Below are positions 49,885 to 58,940 of a DNA stretch of 64,000 nucleotides, one piece after another (the stretch's first letter is position 1; every line of letters begins with the position of its first letter). The DNA is taken from the NCBI RefSeq assembly GCF_901538355.1, contig NZ_LR593887.1, positions 186,001 through 250,000 on the forward strand. The letters run 5' to 3'. Both the position numbers and the translations under genes were made by a program. The stretch is from Tuwongella immobilis (lineage in GTDB: Bacteria > Planctomycetota > Planctomycetia > Gemmatales > Gemmataceae). Under the pieces are notes generated by a model. That model searched no databases and was not told where the DNA came from. It saw only the letters and a list, made by a program, of their open reading frames with translations.

Positions 49885-51243
49885 ATGGCGATGCATTCGA
49901 TCACACGCCGAACGATGCTCCGCGGGCTGGGCACCGCCTTGGCCTTGCCGATGCTCGAAGCGATGCCGATGGTCTCGGCAGCCCCGATCACGACGGCGGC
50001 AGCGGCGGCAGGGAAGAAATCGCCGCTGCGCGTGGCGTTTCTGTATGTGCCCAACGGCGTCAACATGGCCGACTGGAAGCCGACCGCCGAAGGGGCCAAC
50101 TTCGAGCTGCCGGATATTCTCAAGCCGTTGCAACCGTTCCGCAACAAAATCAACGTCCTCACCGGCCTGACGCTGGACAAGGCCCGCGCCAACGGCGATG
50201 GTCCGGGCGACCACGCGCGGGCGATGTCGGCGTTCTTGACCGGGCGACAGCCACGCAAGACGCACGGGGCGGATATTCGCGCCGGTCAATCGGCGGATCA
50301 GTACATTGCCACGCGGTTGAGCGAAGAGACGCAATTCCGCTCGCTGGAATTGGGCATCGAACGCGGCCAACAAGCCGGAAACTGCGATAGCGGTTACAGT
50401 TGCGCGTATTCGTCGAATCTGTCCTGGCACGCCGAATCGACGCCCAACGCCAAGGAAACCGATCCCAAGCAAGTGTTCGAGCGATTGTTCGGCAATGGCT
50501 CCGCCGAAGAACGGGCTGCGAGCCGCGCCAAACGCGATCGCACCAATCAGAGCATTCTCGACTTTGTGCGGGAAGATGTGTCGTCGCTGAAGCGGGAACT
50601 CGGGGCCGGCGATCAACGCAAGCTCGACGAGTATTTCTCCGCCGTCCGCGAATTGGAACTGCGCATCGAACGCATGCGCACGCAGTTGACGCGCACCGCG
50701 CCGAAGCCGAATATGCCGACACCGACTGGGGTTCCCAGCGAAGTGAAAGAGCATATTCGCATCATGATCGATCTGATGGTGCTGGCCTTCCAAACCGACC
50801 TGACTCGCGTGATTACATTGCCATTTGCGAATGATGGCAGCAATCGCCCGTACACGATGATCGGCGTGCGCGAAGGGCATCACGATCTGTCGCACCACGG
50901 CCGCGATGCCAACAAGATGCAGAAGATCAAGCAGATCAACACCTTCCACACCGAGCAACTGGCGTACATGCTCGCCAAATTGTCATCGGTGCAGGAGAAC
51001 GGCAAGTCGCTGCTGGATCAATCGATGATCGTTTACGGATCTGGCATCAGCGACGGCGACCGCCACAATCACGACGATCTGCCGATTCTGCTCATGGGCG
51101 GCGGCGGTGGTCAGATTCAAGGGGGACGCCACATTGTCTACCCCAAGGAAACCCCGCTGATGAATCTGTACATGGCCCTGTTCGAAAAGATGGGCACGCC
51201 TGCCAAGTCGTTCGGCGATAGCACCGGCACGCTGAAACTGTAA
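49885..51243 (+). CDS. DUF1552 protein with twin-arginine-type signal
   Basis: It starts two bases after the DUF1592 gene stop (452 residues). The N-terminus ITRRTMLRGLGTALALPMLEA is a Tat-like signal. The body is the DUF1552 family (FLYVPNGVNMADWKP, GPGDHARAMSAFLTGRQP, SIDQYIA-type block, IMIDLMVLAFQTDLTRVITLPFANDGS, SMIVYGSGISDGDRHNHDDLPILLMGG). It resembles the alkaline-phosphatase/sulfatase-like DUF1501 group. The tight spacing and shared planctomycete distribution say it works with the DUF1592 cytochrome. Confidence 0.92.
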   Translation: MAMHSITRRTMLRGLGTALALPMLEAMPMVSAAPITTAAAAAGKKSPLRVAFLYVPNGVNMADWKPTAEGANFELPDILKPLQPFRNKINVLTGLTLDKARANGDGPGDHARAMSAFLTGRQPRKTHGADIRAGQSADQYIATRLSEETQFRSLELGIERGQQAGNCDSGYSCAYSSNLSWHAESTPNAKETDPKQVFERLFGNGSAEERAASRAKRDRTNQSILDFVREDVSSLKRELGAGDQRKLDEYFSAVRELELRIERMRTQLTRTAPKPNMPTPTGVPSEVKEHIRIMIDLMVLAFQTDLTRVITLPFANDGSNRPYTMIGVREGHHDLSHHGRDANKMQKIKQINTFHTEQLAYMLAKLSSVQENGKSLLDQSMIVYGSGISDGDRHNHDDLPILLMGGGGGQIQGGRHIVYPKETPLMNLYMALFEKMGTPAKSFGDSTGTLKL

Positions 51244-51417
51244 GCGATTCGCCGAATCCGAGCGAACGGAAACCGCGATCACGCCAGGAGTTGAGAGCCA
51301 CGCTCTTGCTTCTGGCGTGTCGTCATTTCTGGTGGGATGCCCCGATTCCGAGATGGCATTGGCATGGGAGCGGGAGTCGGCTCCGAAATCGGTTCCATTT
51401 GCGGTGCCGGAAATGGC

Positions 51418-51458
51418 ATTCGCCGCGGACGATCATTTCCAGATCATCCGCGGCGAAT
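51418..51458. terminator. Long hairpin between convergent DUF1552 and LptF/G genes
   Basis: ATTCGCCGCGGACGATC (51418-51434) and GATCATCCGCGGCGAAT (51442-51458) pair over 17 positions with one mismatch, loop ATTTCCA. It is probably a bidirectional terminator; no T-run follows on either strand. Confidence 0.62.
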
Positions 51459-51500
51459 GGTGAGATCAATCGGATTGCTGCGATTGCAGCGGATTCGGGA

Positions 51501-52724
51501 TCATCGACGGATCATGCGGCGAATCAAAAACAGCGATGCCAAGAAGAGGACCGCGTTGGGAATCCACAGCGTGCCCACCGCCGGAGCTTTGCCTTCGCGG
51601 GCCAGGTTGGTGGCGGAGAGCAGCAGCGGATAGTAGACGAAGATAATCGGTAGAAAACACGAGACGAACGAACTCAGATAGTCCGACCGACTCGCCCAGA
51701 TGCCAACCGGGCAGCCGATCAGCACGAAGCAAAGGCAGCCGAAGGCGATGGCAGGCCGAGCGTTGAGTTCGGTGGCCAGTCCGGAAATCACCCGCTTTTG
51801 ATCCTTCAGACGATTGTCCAAATTGCTGAGATGCAACTTAATTTCGTTGGCACGCTCGGGGGTGTTGTCTGGGCGTTGGGCCTCTTTTTGGGCGTTGGCC
51901 ATTTCGCGGGTGAGGTCGTTGAGAATCGTGGCTTGCTTGACCTGCTCGATTCGCAATTCGGGAATGGTGAGCGCCATCGGCTTGGGGCGATCATCTTTGC
52001 CGAACAGCGTTTCGGGCAGCGGAATCGGGAACGAGCGGTGCAGCAGGTTGCCGACCACGTCTTTGTCGCTTTCGAAGACGGAACAGCGGTCCATATCAAT
52101 ATGGATGATGTTGTTCTCTTGATCGACCCGCAGTCGAGCTTCGCGGGCTTGGGCGACGAGGTCGTACCCCACATAGATGCCGCCCATTTTGACGCGGCGC
52201 TTGAAAATCACGTCGATCAGTCGCCGACCTTGAATCTCTCGCACGAACATCGCGTAGGGGAAATTCGGGAACACGAGCCGCCGTTCGCGCTTCAGGACGT
52301 TGTAAATGACTTCTTCGCCATCGCTGAGAAATCGCGTGCGCATGATTTGATGCGTTTGCGGAATCACGCTGTAATAGAGTGTTGCGGTGACAACGCTAGT
52401 GCCAATGCCCAGCAGCAGCGCGGGCTTGAGCAGCATGATCGGGTTGACCCCGGCGGCTTTGATGGCGGTGACTTCGTTGTCGGCAGACAATCGGCCATAG
52501 ACCACGCAGGTGGCAAACAGCGTTGTCGCGGGGATGGTGTAGGGCAGCGTGTTGGGAATCAACAACGGAATCGCCGCCAGAATTTGCGACGGAGATAGCC
52601 CCCGCTGCGAGGCTTCTTGAATGAGCCCAGCAATGAGGAACAACCCGGTTAAGCCCAGGAGTGCCAGCACGAAAACCTTGATGAGTTCCATCAAGATGGT
52701 GCGTTGCAAGATGTTCAGCAACAC
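51501..52724 (-). CDS. LptF/LptG-family (YjgP/YjgQ) permease
   Basis: GTG at 52724 with GGAGGAGG seven bases upstream (407 residues). Three helices in the first 115 residues (VFVLALLGLTGLFLIAGLI; a second near LPYTIPATTLFATCVVYGRLSADNEVTAIKAAG; MLLKPALLLGIGTSVV) are followed by a periplasmic beta-jellyroll-like region (about 125-320) and three C-terminal helices (AIAFGCLCFVLIGCPVGIW and others). SADNEVTAIKAAGV is the LptF/G coupling-helix signature. In LPS transport LptF and LptG form the channel with LptB. Only one is here, and it lies 36 bases behind the AsmA-like gene. Confidence 0.88.
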   Translation of the reverse strand: MLLNILQRTILMELIKVFVLALLGLTGLFLIAGLIQEASQRGLSPSQILAAIPLLIPNTLPYTIPATTLFATCVVYGRLSADNEVTAIKAAGVNPIMLLKPALLLGIGTSVVTATLYYSVIPQTHQIMRTRFLSDGEEVIYNVLKRERRLVFPNFPYAMFVREIQGRRLIDVIFKRRVKMGGIYVGYDLVAQAREARLRVDQENNIIHIDMDRCSVFESDKDVVGNLLHRSFPIPLPETLFGKDDRPKPMALTIPELRIEQVKQATILNDLTREMANAQKEAQRPDNTPERANEIKLHLSNLDNRLKDQKRVISGLATELNARPAIAFGCLCFVLIGCPVGIWASRSDYLSSFVSCFLPIIFVYYPLLLSATNLAREGKAPAVGTLWIPNAVLFLASLFLIRRMIRR

Positions 52725-52760
52725 GAGCGAGCCTCCTCCATAAGGCAGAATCTCCCGAAC

Positions 52761-55700
52761 TTAACGCAATCGCGGCACCCACGAGGGGAGCAGGGGGGAT
52801 CGTTCCATTGGCCGTTCCGTGGCCGAGGGCGAATTCGTTGCGGGCATGGGCGATGCGGGCATGGGCGAAATCGGACGGCCCACGGTCGGCATCGCTGGGA
52901 TCGGGGAACCATCCAAACCGATTCCACTCACCGGAATCGTCGGCGTCACCGCATTGGGCACTCCGCCCGGTATCCCATTCGGCGACATCTCCGGCGGCAA
53001 ATTCGACGGTGGGGCGATCGTTGGGGCAATTGCTGGATCGTCGCGTTCGGCTGGGCCGTCGATCGCGCCATCGACCGCATTCGGGGCCGCTGCGCCGGTG
53101 CGTGTTGATCGCATGCGCTCCATCACTCGATTCAGCGGATCGACCACACGCGGCACCGCCACCTTGCGATACGTCAATTCGCCAAAGATATCGCCTTCCA
53201 TCTCCAGTTTGAATAGCTCTCGGCTCAAACTCGCCCCCACTTGGCCCAGGGGGGTACTCAGCCAGTATTTCATCATCCGCGACCAGATCGTGTAAAACTC
53301 GAATTTGACACGACTTCGGGCGAAATCGAACTCGCCTTCACCGCCCAGACTAATGGCGTTGCCCAGAAGATCCAATTGCTGCACGCTCATGCGGTCGCCC
53401 AGGATGGTGAAGCGGGCGTGGGCCTCCTCGAAGGCGGTGCGATCTGGGGCGCGCATGTTGAGCACCTTCAGTAAGTCGATCAACTTGGGCAAGTTGAGCA
53501 TGCGGCCGTTCTCGACATCGACACTGCCGTTGCCCTTGATGAGCGGCTTGCCCGTGCGAAGATCGAGGATTCGCCCCAGATACAAGCGAGCCTGAGCCTG
53601 CCCCTCCATGGAGACGGTCGGCCCCAGCCGATTCATGCGGGCGATTTCTTCCAGCGATAAGCCGACGCCGGTGACATCCAGATCAAATAGCACACCGGCG
53701 GGGTGCATGACCATGCGAGCTTCGGTGGCCAATCGACCATTGTAGACGCGACCATGCCCCAGCACTTTGACAACATCCGGCTCGTTGGGATGAATCTCGA
53801 ACTGAGCGCGGACATCTTCGACGCGCTGCTTCAACGTCGTGGTGGAATGAATGTGGAGATTGCCCAGCGTGCTGCCAAAGCGATCGCCCAGCCAGATACC
53901 CCGACAACCGATGCGGCCTTGCATTTCTTGCCAAGTCAGCCCGGCTTGCAGTTCCACACTGTGCAGCCCCAGCGAACCATCCCAATAGACGGTCGGCTCA
54001 TCCAGCACCGCCGGACGAACGGCCCGACCGGTGGCATCATACGGACTGGTGGCCGGCAGCGCAGCGCGTCCCGACGCGATCCCCGGATTCGCCATCCCCG
54101 GATTCGCCGCGCCAGGATTCGCCGGATCATTCGACGGGATCGGGACTTGCGCGGCAGTTTGCAGAATCGGTGATCCATCTCGCGGAGCAATCTGCGGCGC
54201 GATACTCGGTAAAACCGGCGAATTCGGCTGGCCTGGCGCAGGCGATGGCGCTCCTGATGCTGGCAGCGGACCTTTCGGCACATCCACCACGAATTCCGTC
54301 AGATTCAGGCTGACCATTCCGCGAGGCGAAAGGCTTTCCACCGAGCGACGCAGACCACTGGGCAGCGCTTGCACCAAATCGGTATCGATGGGCAGCGCAT
54401 CGGTGGTGATCTGTTGGAGTTTTGCCCAGATGCCATCATCGGCCCGTTCGCGGATTTCGCCCTGCTGAATCTTCAGCGTCGAGCCATGATGCGTCGCCTG
54501 CAAATTCGTCAGCAGCAGTTGTCCGAATTGGTAATTGATTTTCCCGCGCATCTGCTCCATGCGATACGGGAAAAATTTGGGCTGGATCGCACCACCGGCG
54601 ACGGTCATTTCCACTTTCAAATCTTGCATCGGATCAAACGGCAGATCACCGGGCTTGCGTGGCGGCGCATTCTTGGGCAATGGCCGATCGTGCAGCCCGA
54701 GTTTGACGTGCAGCGTCGATTGCCCCGTTGGCGCAAGAATCCGCCACGTCTTTTCCAGCTTCAGCGGCTTCACCGCGTTCGCAACCGCTTCATCCAGCGG
54801 GAGTTGCTCCGCATCCAAGGTTAGATTGACCATCGCACCAACGCGAGCCGGACCCTTGCGGCCATTCAGACGGACCAGCGAACCACGATGATACCCCCGC
54901 ACATCGACAATTTCGATAATGTCGTTATCCGTATTGTCTTTCTCTTCTTGCGTCAGCGGAATCAGCACATCGCGCGGGTTGGGGCGGATGACCACGGTGC
55001 CAGTGATATTGTTCAACGGCAGTGGAAATAGCTCGTATCGGGCGGTCGCGTCGTGGATGCGAATGCGGAAAATCTTGTGCAGTTCCGGCTTCCCGGCCAA
55101 CGTGAACAGATCCACCACTAAGTCGCCTTCGCCCGTGGCGTTGAGACTGCGGACAAATCGCGGGCTATTCCCCGGCAGGGCATTGACGAGCGTGTCGTCC
55201 AGCGGAATGCGCTCGCCAGACATCTGCAAGCGGGCCATCAGCGGGCCACCGCGACGATGCACCGTCCCGCGAGCCGTCACCGGGCGAGTCTGCGCCATCG
55301 TATCGATGTTCACCACCGCATCCCAAGTATCCAGGCTGGCGGCGGTCAATTCGATCGCGCCTTGGGTCTGGCTGAACGGATAGCGAAAATCTTCATAGCG
55401 GATGGTCATGCCATCGGGCCGCAGGGTGACGCGATGCAGCCAGCGCCCCGTCTCGCGGGTCAATTTGTAATCGACATTCAACTTGCCCACCGGGTCGATG
55501 GTGTCCCATTGCGATTGCAGCGATGGCGGCAATCTGCGGTATAAGTCCGGTCCCAGATTGAGGTTGCGCACATGCAGTTCAATCTGCCGCAGTTTTTCCA
55601 AGAGCATCGGCGGCAGCCCCTCCAATCCGGCGGGAGCGGCGATTGATTCGGGATTCGATCCATCAGGTTGAGTGGCGATCTTCAGATTGATGGTGGCATC

Positions 55701-56630
55701 GCCCCATTTCGCCTCGGCGCGCGTCAGTTCCCAGGATTGATCGTGAGCGTGTAATTCCACTTCCACGCCGTGGATCGGCAGCGGCGATTGCGGCACATCC
55801 AGCGTGCCGTTGCGCAATTGCACTTGCGCATCGTAATGCAGCGGAATCGAGGTGCCCGGACGATAGTCCGCTTGAATGTTCACTCGTGCCGTCGCCTTCA
55901 ACGGCATCGGCGAATCCGGAATCCATTCCGGGGCCAGCCGTTGGGCCACTTCCCACAGCGGATCGCCAATGGGAATCGACGGAAGATCCACGGTCACTTG
56001 TGCTTGCATCGGCGTGCGGTTGACCTTCGCGGTCACGGCGATTGGCCCGGCGGGGTGACTTTGGGCGTGCAGCTCCAGCCGAAGTTGGCCGGGTGGATCG
56101 TCCAGCAGGGTCGCCCGAAGCTGATCCAGCCGCGCCAGTGGGGTGCTGCCGGTGCGGTGATCCAACACTTGCACACTCGCTTGGCGGATCACCAGCGTGG
56201 GCAACGGTTTGCCATCATCGGTGCTGACCACTTGCAATTGCGACCAATCGAATTGTCCATCGGCCAATCGGGTGAGTCGAACAATCGCCGAATCGATTTC
56301 CATCTTGTGGAAATGGAGTTCGCCTTGTTGCGTGAGCAATTGCTTATCGTGCTGCAACGACCCGCGGGAGATTTCCAGCATGGGCCGTTCCGGCATGTCC
56401 GGCGGCGGATTCTTGGAGAAGATGCGCAGATTGGAAAAGCCAATGCCGCCCAGAATTCGGAGGTGAGCCTCTTCGACTTCGACTCGAACATTCGGCAGCT
56501 TGCTAGAGAGTTTGGCGATGAGCAACGCGCGGACCATATCGGGGCGGGTATACCAATACCCCGACCATGCTGCGAAGCCACCGGCTACCAGCACAAGCAG
56601 TCCCACGAGTCGGATCATCCACGTTCGCAA
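52761..56630 (-). CDS. Large AsmA/TamB-like envelope protein
   Basis: TTG at 56630 lies eight bases behind GGAGG and is the best supported start (1289 residues); GTG 56684 and ATG 56618 are alternatives. One N-terminal transmembrane helix (LVGLLVLVAGGFAAWSGYWY) is followed by a very long periplasmic region. Its start (LRILGGIGFSNLRIFSK, then LEISRGSLQHDKQLLTQQGELHFHKMEID) and repeated beta-strand pattern match AsmA-like proteins such as AsmA, TamB and YhdP, which form hydrophobic grooves carrying phospholipids between membranes. Two Pro/Ala/Gly-rich linkers interrupt it, one with a 15-bp repeat, and the last 90 residues are Pro-rich. Its position just upstream of an LptF/G permease supports lipid traffic. 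Confidence 0.72.
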   Translation of the reverse strand: MRTWMIRLVGLLVLVAGGFAAWSGYWYTRPDMVRALLIAKLSSKLPNVRVEVEEAHLRILGGIGFSNLRIFSKNPPPDMPERPMLEISRGSLQHDKQLLTQQGELHFHKMEIDSAIVRLTRLADGQFDWSQLQVVSTDDGKPLPTLVIRQASVQVLDHRTGSTPLARLDQLRATLLDDPPGQLRLELHAQSHPAGPIAVTAKVNRTPMQAQVTVDLPSIPIGDPLWEVAQRLAPEWIPDSPMPLKATARVNIQADYRPGTSIPLHYDAQVQLRNGTLDVPQSPLPIHGVEVELHAHDQSWELTRAEAKWGDATINLKIATQPDGSNPESIAAPAGLEGLPPMLLEKLRQIELHVRNLNLGPDLYRRLPPSLQSQWDTIDPVGKLNVDYKLTRETGRWLHRVTLRPDGMTIRYEDFRYPFSQTQGAIELTAASLDTWDAVVNIDTMAQTRPVTARGTVHRRGGPLMARLQMSGERIPLDDTLVNALPGNSPRFVRSLNATGEGDLVVDLFTLAGKPELHKIFRIRIHDATARYELFPLPLNNITGTVVIRPNPRDVLIPLTQEEKDNTDNDIIEIVDVRGYHRGSLVRLNGRKGPARVGAMVNLTLDAEQLPLDEAVANAVKPLKLEKTWRILAPTGQSTLHVKLGLHDRPLPKNAPPRKPGDLPFDPMQDLKVEMTVAGGAIQPKFFPYRMEQMRGKINYQFGQLLLTNLQATHHGSTLKIQQGEIRERADDGIWAKLQQITTDALPIDTDLVQALPSGLRRSVESLSPRGMVSLNLTEFVVDVPKGPLPASGAPSPAPGQPNSPVLPSIAPQIAPRDGSPILQTAAQVPIPSNDPANPGAANPGMANPGIASGRAALPATSPYDATGRAVRPAVLDEPTVYWDGSLGLHSVELQAGLTWQEMQGRIGCRGIWLGDRFGSTLGNLHIHSTTTLKQRVEDVRAQFEIHPNEPDVVKVLGHGRVYNGRLATEARMVMHPAGVLFDLDVTGVGLSLEEIARMNRLGPTVSMEGQAQARLYLGRILDLRTGKPLIKGNGSVDVENGRMLNLPKLIDLLKVLNMRAPDRTAFEEAHARFTILGDRMSVQQLDLLGNAISLGGEGEFDFARSRVKFEFYTIWSRMMKYWLSTPLGQVGASLSRELFKLEMEGDIFGELTYRKVAVPRVVDPLNRVMERMRSTRTGAAAPNAVDGAIDGPAERDDPAIAPTIAPPSNLPPEMSPNGIPGGVPNAVTPTIPVSGIGLDGSPIPAMPTVGRPISPMPASPMPATNSPSATERPMERSPLLPSWVPRLR
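54078..54122 (-). repeat. 15-bp tandem repeat in the AsmA-like gene
   Basis: Three 15-bp units ending GGATTCGC (54078-54092, 54093-54107, 54108-54122) encode A-N-P-G-x type steps in a flexible linker of the protein. Confidence 0.75.
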
Positions 56631-56787
56631 GCCATTGCCCTCCCACCGGATTTGGTGCTTGCGGTGGACCGAAGAGACTTCCACCGGAGGGCGAACGATA
56701 CCATTCTTGGCCAGAGAATCAATCCCGGCCCGAGTGGATCAATCCGACGTGGGGCGACACGTCGGTAATCCTGGCACCGGTCGGAAG

Positions 56788-57315
56788 TTACGACTGCGGA
56801 TGATAGGTGAGTTGGACCACGCCAGCGGAATAGGATTGCGAGCGAACGAGCGTGAGATTGCGTTGTCGGGTGGCGCTGCCCAACAGCGGCAGACCGCGGC
56901 CTAGCAGAATCGGCATCACCGAAATGCGATATTCGTCAATGCGTCCGAGGTCGTGGAATACTCCGGCGAGTTCGCCACCGCCGAGCATCCAGACTCGCTG
57001 AATTCCCAGGGCATCGATTTCCGCCAGGAGCGATTCCGGATCGGCGGTGGTCATCGTCACATGGCCATTGCCGGTCCGGTTGGCGGTGCGGGTGCAGACC
57101 CAGGCCGGCATGCCTACGTAGGGCCATGGGCCGAAGGTCAGCACCTGCTCATACGTGCGACGACCGAGAATAATTCCTTGGATATTCGCGAGAAAGTCGC
57201 GGTATCCGAAGTCGTCGCCGGATTGTTCAAACGGGCTTAACCAGTCGACGCTACCATTGAGAGGGGCAATGTAGCCGTCGAGACTGGTTGCAACATAATA
57301 CACCACTTGGGGCAC
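56788..57315 (-). CDS. Dihydrofolate reductase-like (RibD C-terminal) reductase
   Basis: GTG at 57315 with AAGGG six bases upstream (175 residues). VVYYVATSLDGYIA, the DFLANIQGIILGRRTYEQVL segment and VWMLGGGELAGVFHDLGRIDEYRISVMPILLGRGLPLL are the family signature of YyaP/YwjB-type proteins, small NADPH-binding reductases related to DHFR and RibD. The residue usually acting in DHFR substrate binding is not conserved, so it is not a folate reductase; the substrate is unknown. It is 24 bases upstream of the cardiolipin synthase stop, on the same strand. Confidence 0.8.
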   Translation of the reverse strand: MPQVVYYVATSLDGYIAPLNGSVDWLSPFEQSGDDFGYRDFLANIQGIILGRRTYEQVLTFGPWPYVGMPAWVCTRTANRTGNGHVTMTTADPESLLAEIDALGIQRVWMLGGGELAGVFHDLGRIDEYRISVMPILLGRGLPLLGSATRQRNLTLVRSQSYSAGVVQLTYHPQS

Positions 57316-57338
57316 GGGTTACCCTTTCCATCTCCTGG

Positions 57339-58808
57339 CTAAAGCACTGGCGACAGGAGCCAGCACACCTTCTCCGCGAATCGGCTCAAATACGGACGGG
57401 TGGCGAACGTCGAGGGGTTGAGCCGAATCGATCCGCTGAGATCCTTCAAAAACTGGGCCGCCAAGCCTTCGATCGAATCCGGCGAATACAGCACCGCATT
57501 GCACTCGAAATTGAGCAGCAAACTGCGATTATCCAAATTCGCCGAGCCGACCGTGGCCCAGCCATCGTCGACAATCATCATCTTGGCATGCATGAAGCCG
57601 CGCGAATACTGGTAAATTTTAACGCCTGCGTCCAGCATGCCTACCCAATAATGTCGGGCCGCTAGAAACGGAATCCATTTATCGGGCCGCAGCGGACAGA
57701 TGATCCGCACATCAATGCCACTGCGAGCGGCGAAATGCAGCGCATCTCGCAGGCCGGCATCGGGGACAAAGTACGGCGTGGTAATCCACACCCGCTTTCG
57801 CGCACGCAGAATCGCCGCAAACAGCACTTCGCGGACGGTCTTCAATTCCTGATCCGGCCCCGAGCGCAGAATCTGCACCCGCTCATGCCCCACCGTCCGC
57901 ACTCTCGGAAAGTATGCCTCGCCTTGGACCGTTTCGCCATCCGCAAAATTCCAATCTTCCAAAAAGGTTCGCTGCAATCCACGCACCGCTGGCCCTTCCA
58001 GCCGCACATGCGAATCTCGCCAGAAGCCAAAGCTGGGGTTCAATCCCAGATATTCTCCGCCGATGTTGAACCCGCCAACGAAGCCGATCCGCCCATCCAC
58101 CACCAGAATTTTCCGGTGATTGCGAAGATTCAGCCGGAATCGCCGCAGCGGATTCAGAATCGGCAAGAAGGCATGCGTTTTGCCCCCCGCCCGTCGTAAT
58201 TGCCGCAGCAGCGATGAGCGCAAATCGTGTCCGCCCACCGCATCGTACAGAAAGCGCACCTCGACTCCCGACTTGGCCTTTTCGCAGAGCAAGTCGATCA
58301 ACTTTCGGCCCGTTTCATCGGAGCGAAAGATGAAAAATTCGATGTGGATATGATGCGTCGCCGCCTGCACCGCATCGAAGAGTGCCGCGAAAAACGGTTC
58401 CCCCTCGTGGTACGCCTCCACCGCGTTGCCATCGGTCGCCGGGAAGCCATCGACACTGCGTGCGTAGTGGACGAGATCCTGCCAGACGGGATCGCCGGGG
58501 TGCGGATGCTCCGCCGTCGGATCGGCATTGCCCGGCCCCGCGGGTTCCTGTTGGCGATAATTCCGCGACTGCTTCTGCTTGCGCTGCAAGGGCCGATGAA
58601 TCGCTTGGTAGCCAAAAATATAAAAAAAGATCGATCCGACAATGGGCAGCAGAATCACCAGCATGCACCACGCAACTGCCGATGTCGATTCGCGCTTGAT
58701 GTTGAGAATGACATTGATGACAAACACGGTGAGCAGCACGTCGAACACGGCAATCCATGCCGTCAGTGCTTCCCACGAATCCCAGACGCTCTCGATGGCG
58801 AATAACAT
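57339..58808 (-). CDS. cls: Cardiolipin synthase (phospholipase D family)
   Basis: ATG 58808 with GAGAGGG just upstream (489 residues, the usual Cls length); the 80 codons before it overlap the MDR gene on the other strand and are spurious. Two N-terminal transmembrane helices (about 15-36 and 42-66) precede two HKD motifs: NHRKILVVD (His231, Lys233, Asp238) and MHAKMMIVD (His407, Lys409, Asp414). The enzyme joins two phosphatidylglycerols to cardiolipin at the inner membrane. It ends 24 bases after the DHFR-like gene's start region in the minus-strand order. Confidence 0.92.
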   Translation of the reverse strand: MLFAIESVWDSWEALTAWIAVFDVLLTVFVINVILNIKRESTSAVAWCMLVILLPIVGSIFFYIFGYQAIHRPLQRKQKQSRNYRQQEPAGPGNADPTAEHPHPGDPVWQDLVHYARSVDGFPATDGNAVEAYHEGEPFFAALFDAVQAATHHIHIEFFIFRSDETGRKLIDLLCEKAKSGVEVRFLYDAVGGHDLRSSLLRQLRRAGGKTHAFLPILNPLRRFRLNLRNHRKILVVDGRIGFVGGFNIGGEYLGLNPSFGFWRDSHVRLEGPAVRGLQRTFLEDWNFADGETVQGEAYFPRVRTVGHERVQILRSGPDQELKTVREVLFAAILRARKRVWITTPYFVPDAGLRDALHFAARSGIDVRIICPLRPDKWIPFLAARHYWVGMLDAGVKIYQYSRGFMHAKMMIVDDGWATVGSANLDNRSLLLNFECNAVLYSPDSIEGLAAQFLKDLSGSIRLNPSTFATRPYLSRFAEKVCWLLSPVL

Positions 58809-58940
58809 ATCCCTCTCCGCGACTGGAAGCCGGCCAATCGAATCCCATAATAATCGGCATGTCGGGCGATTCGTCGTCATGGTGACGTGGAACCGATTCC
58901 GGGGCAAGACCACCCCGACGACTCCGTCAGGAATGCACCC

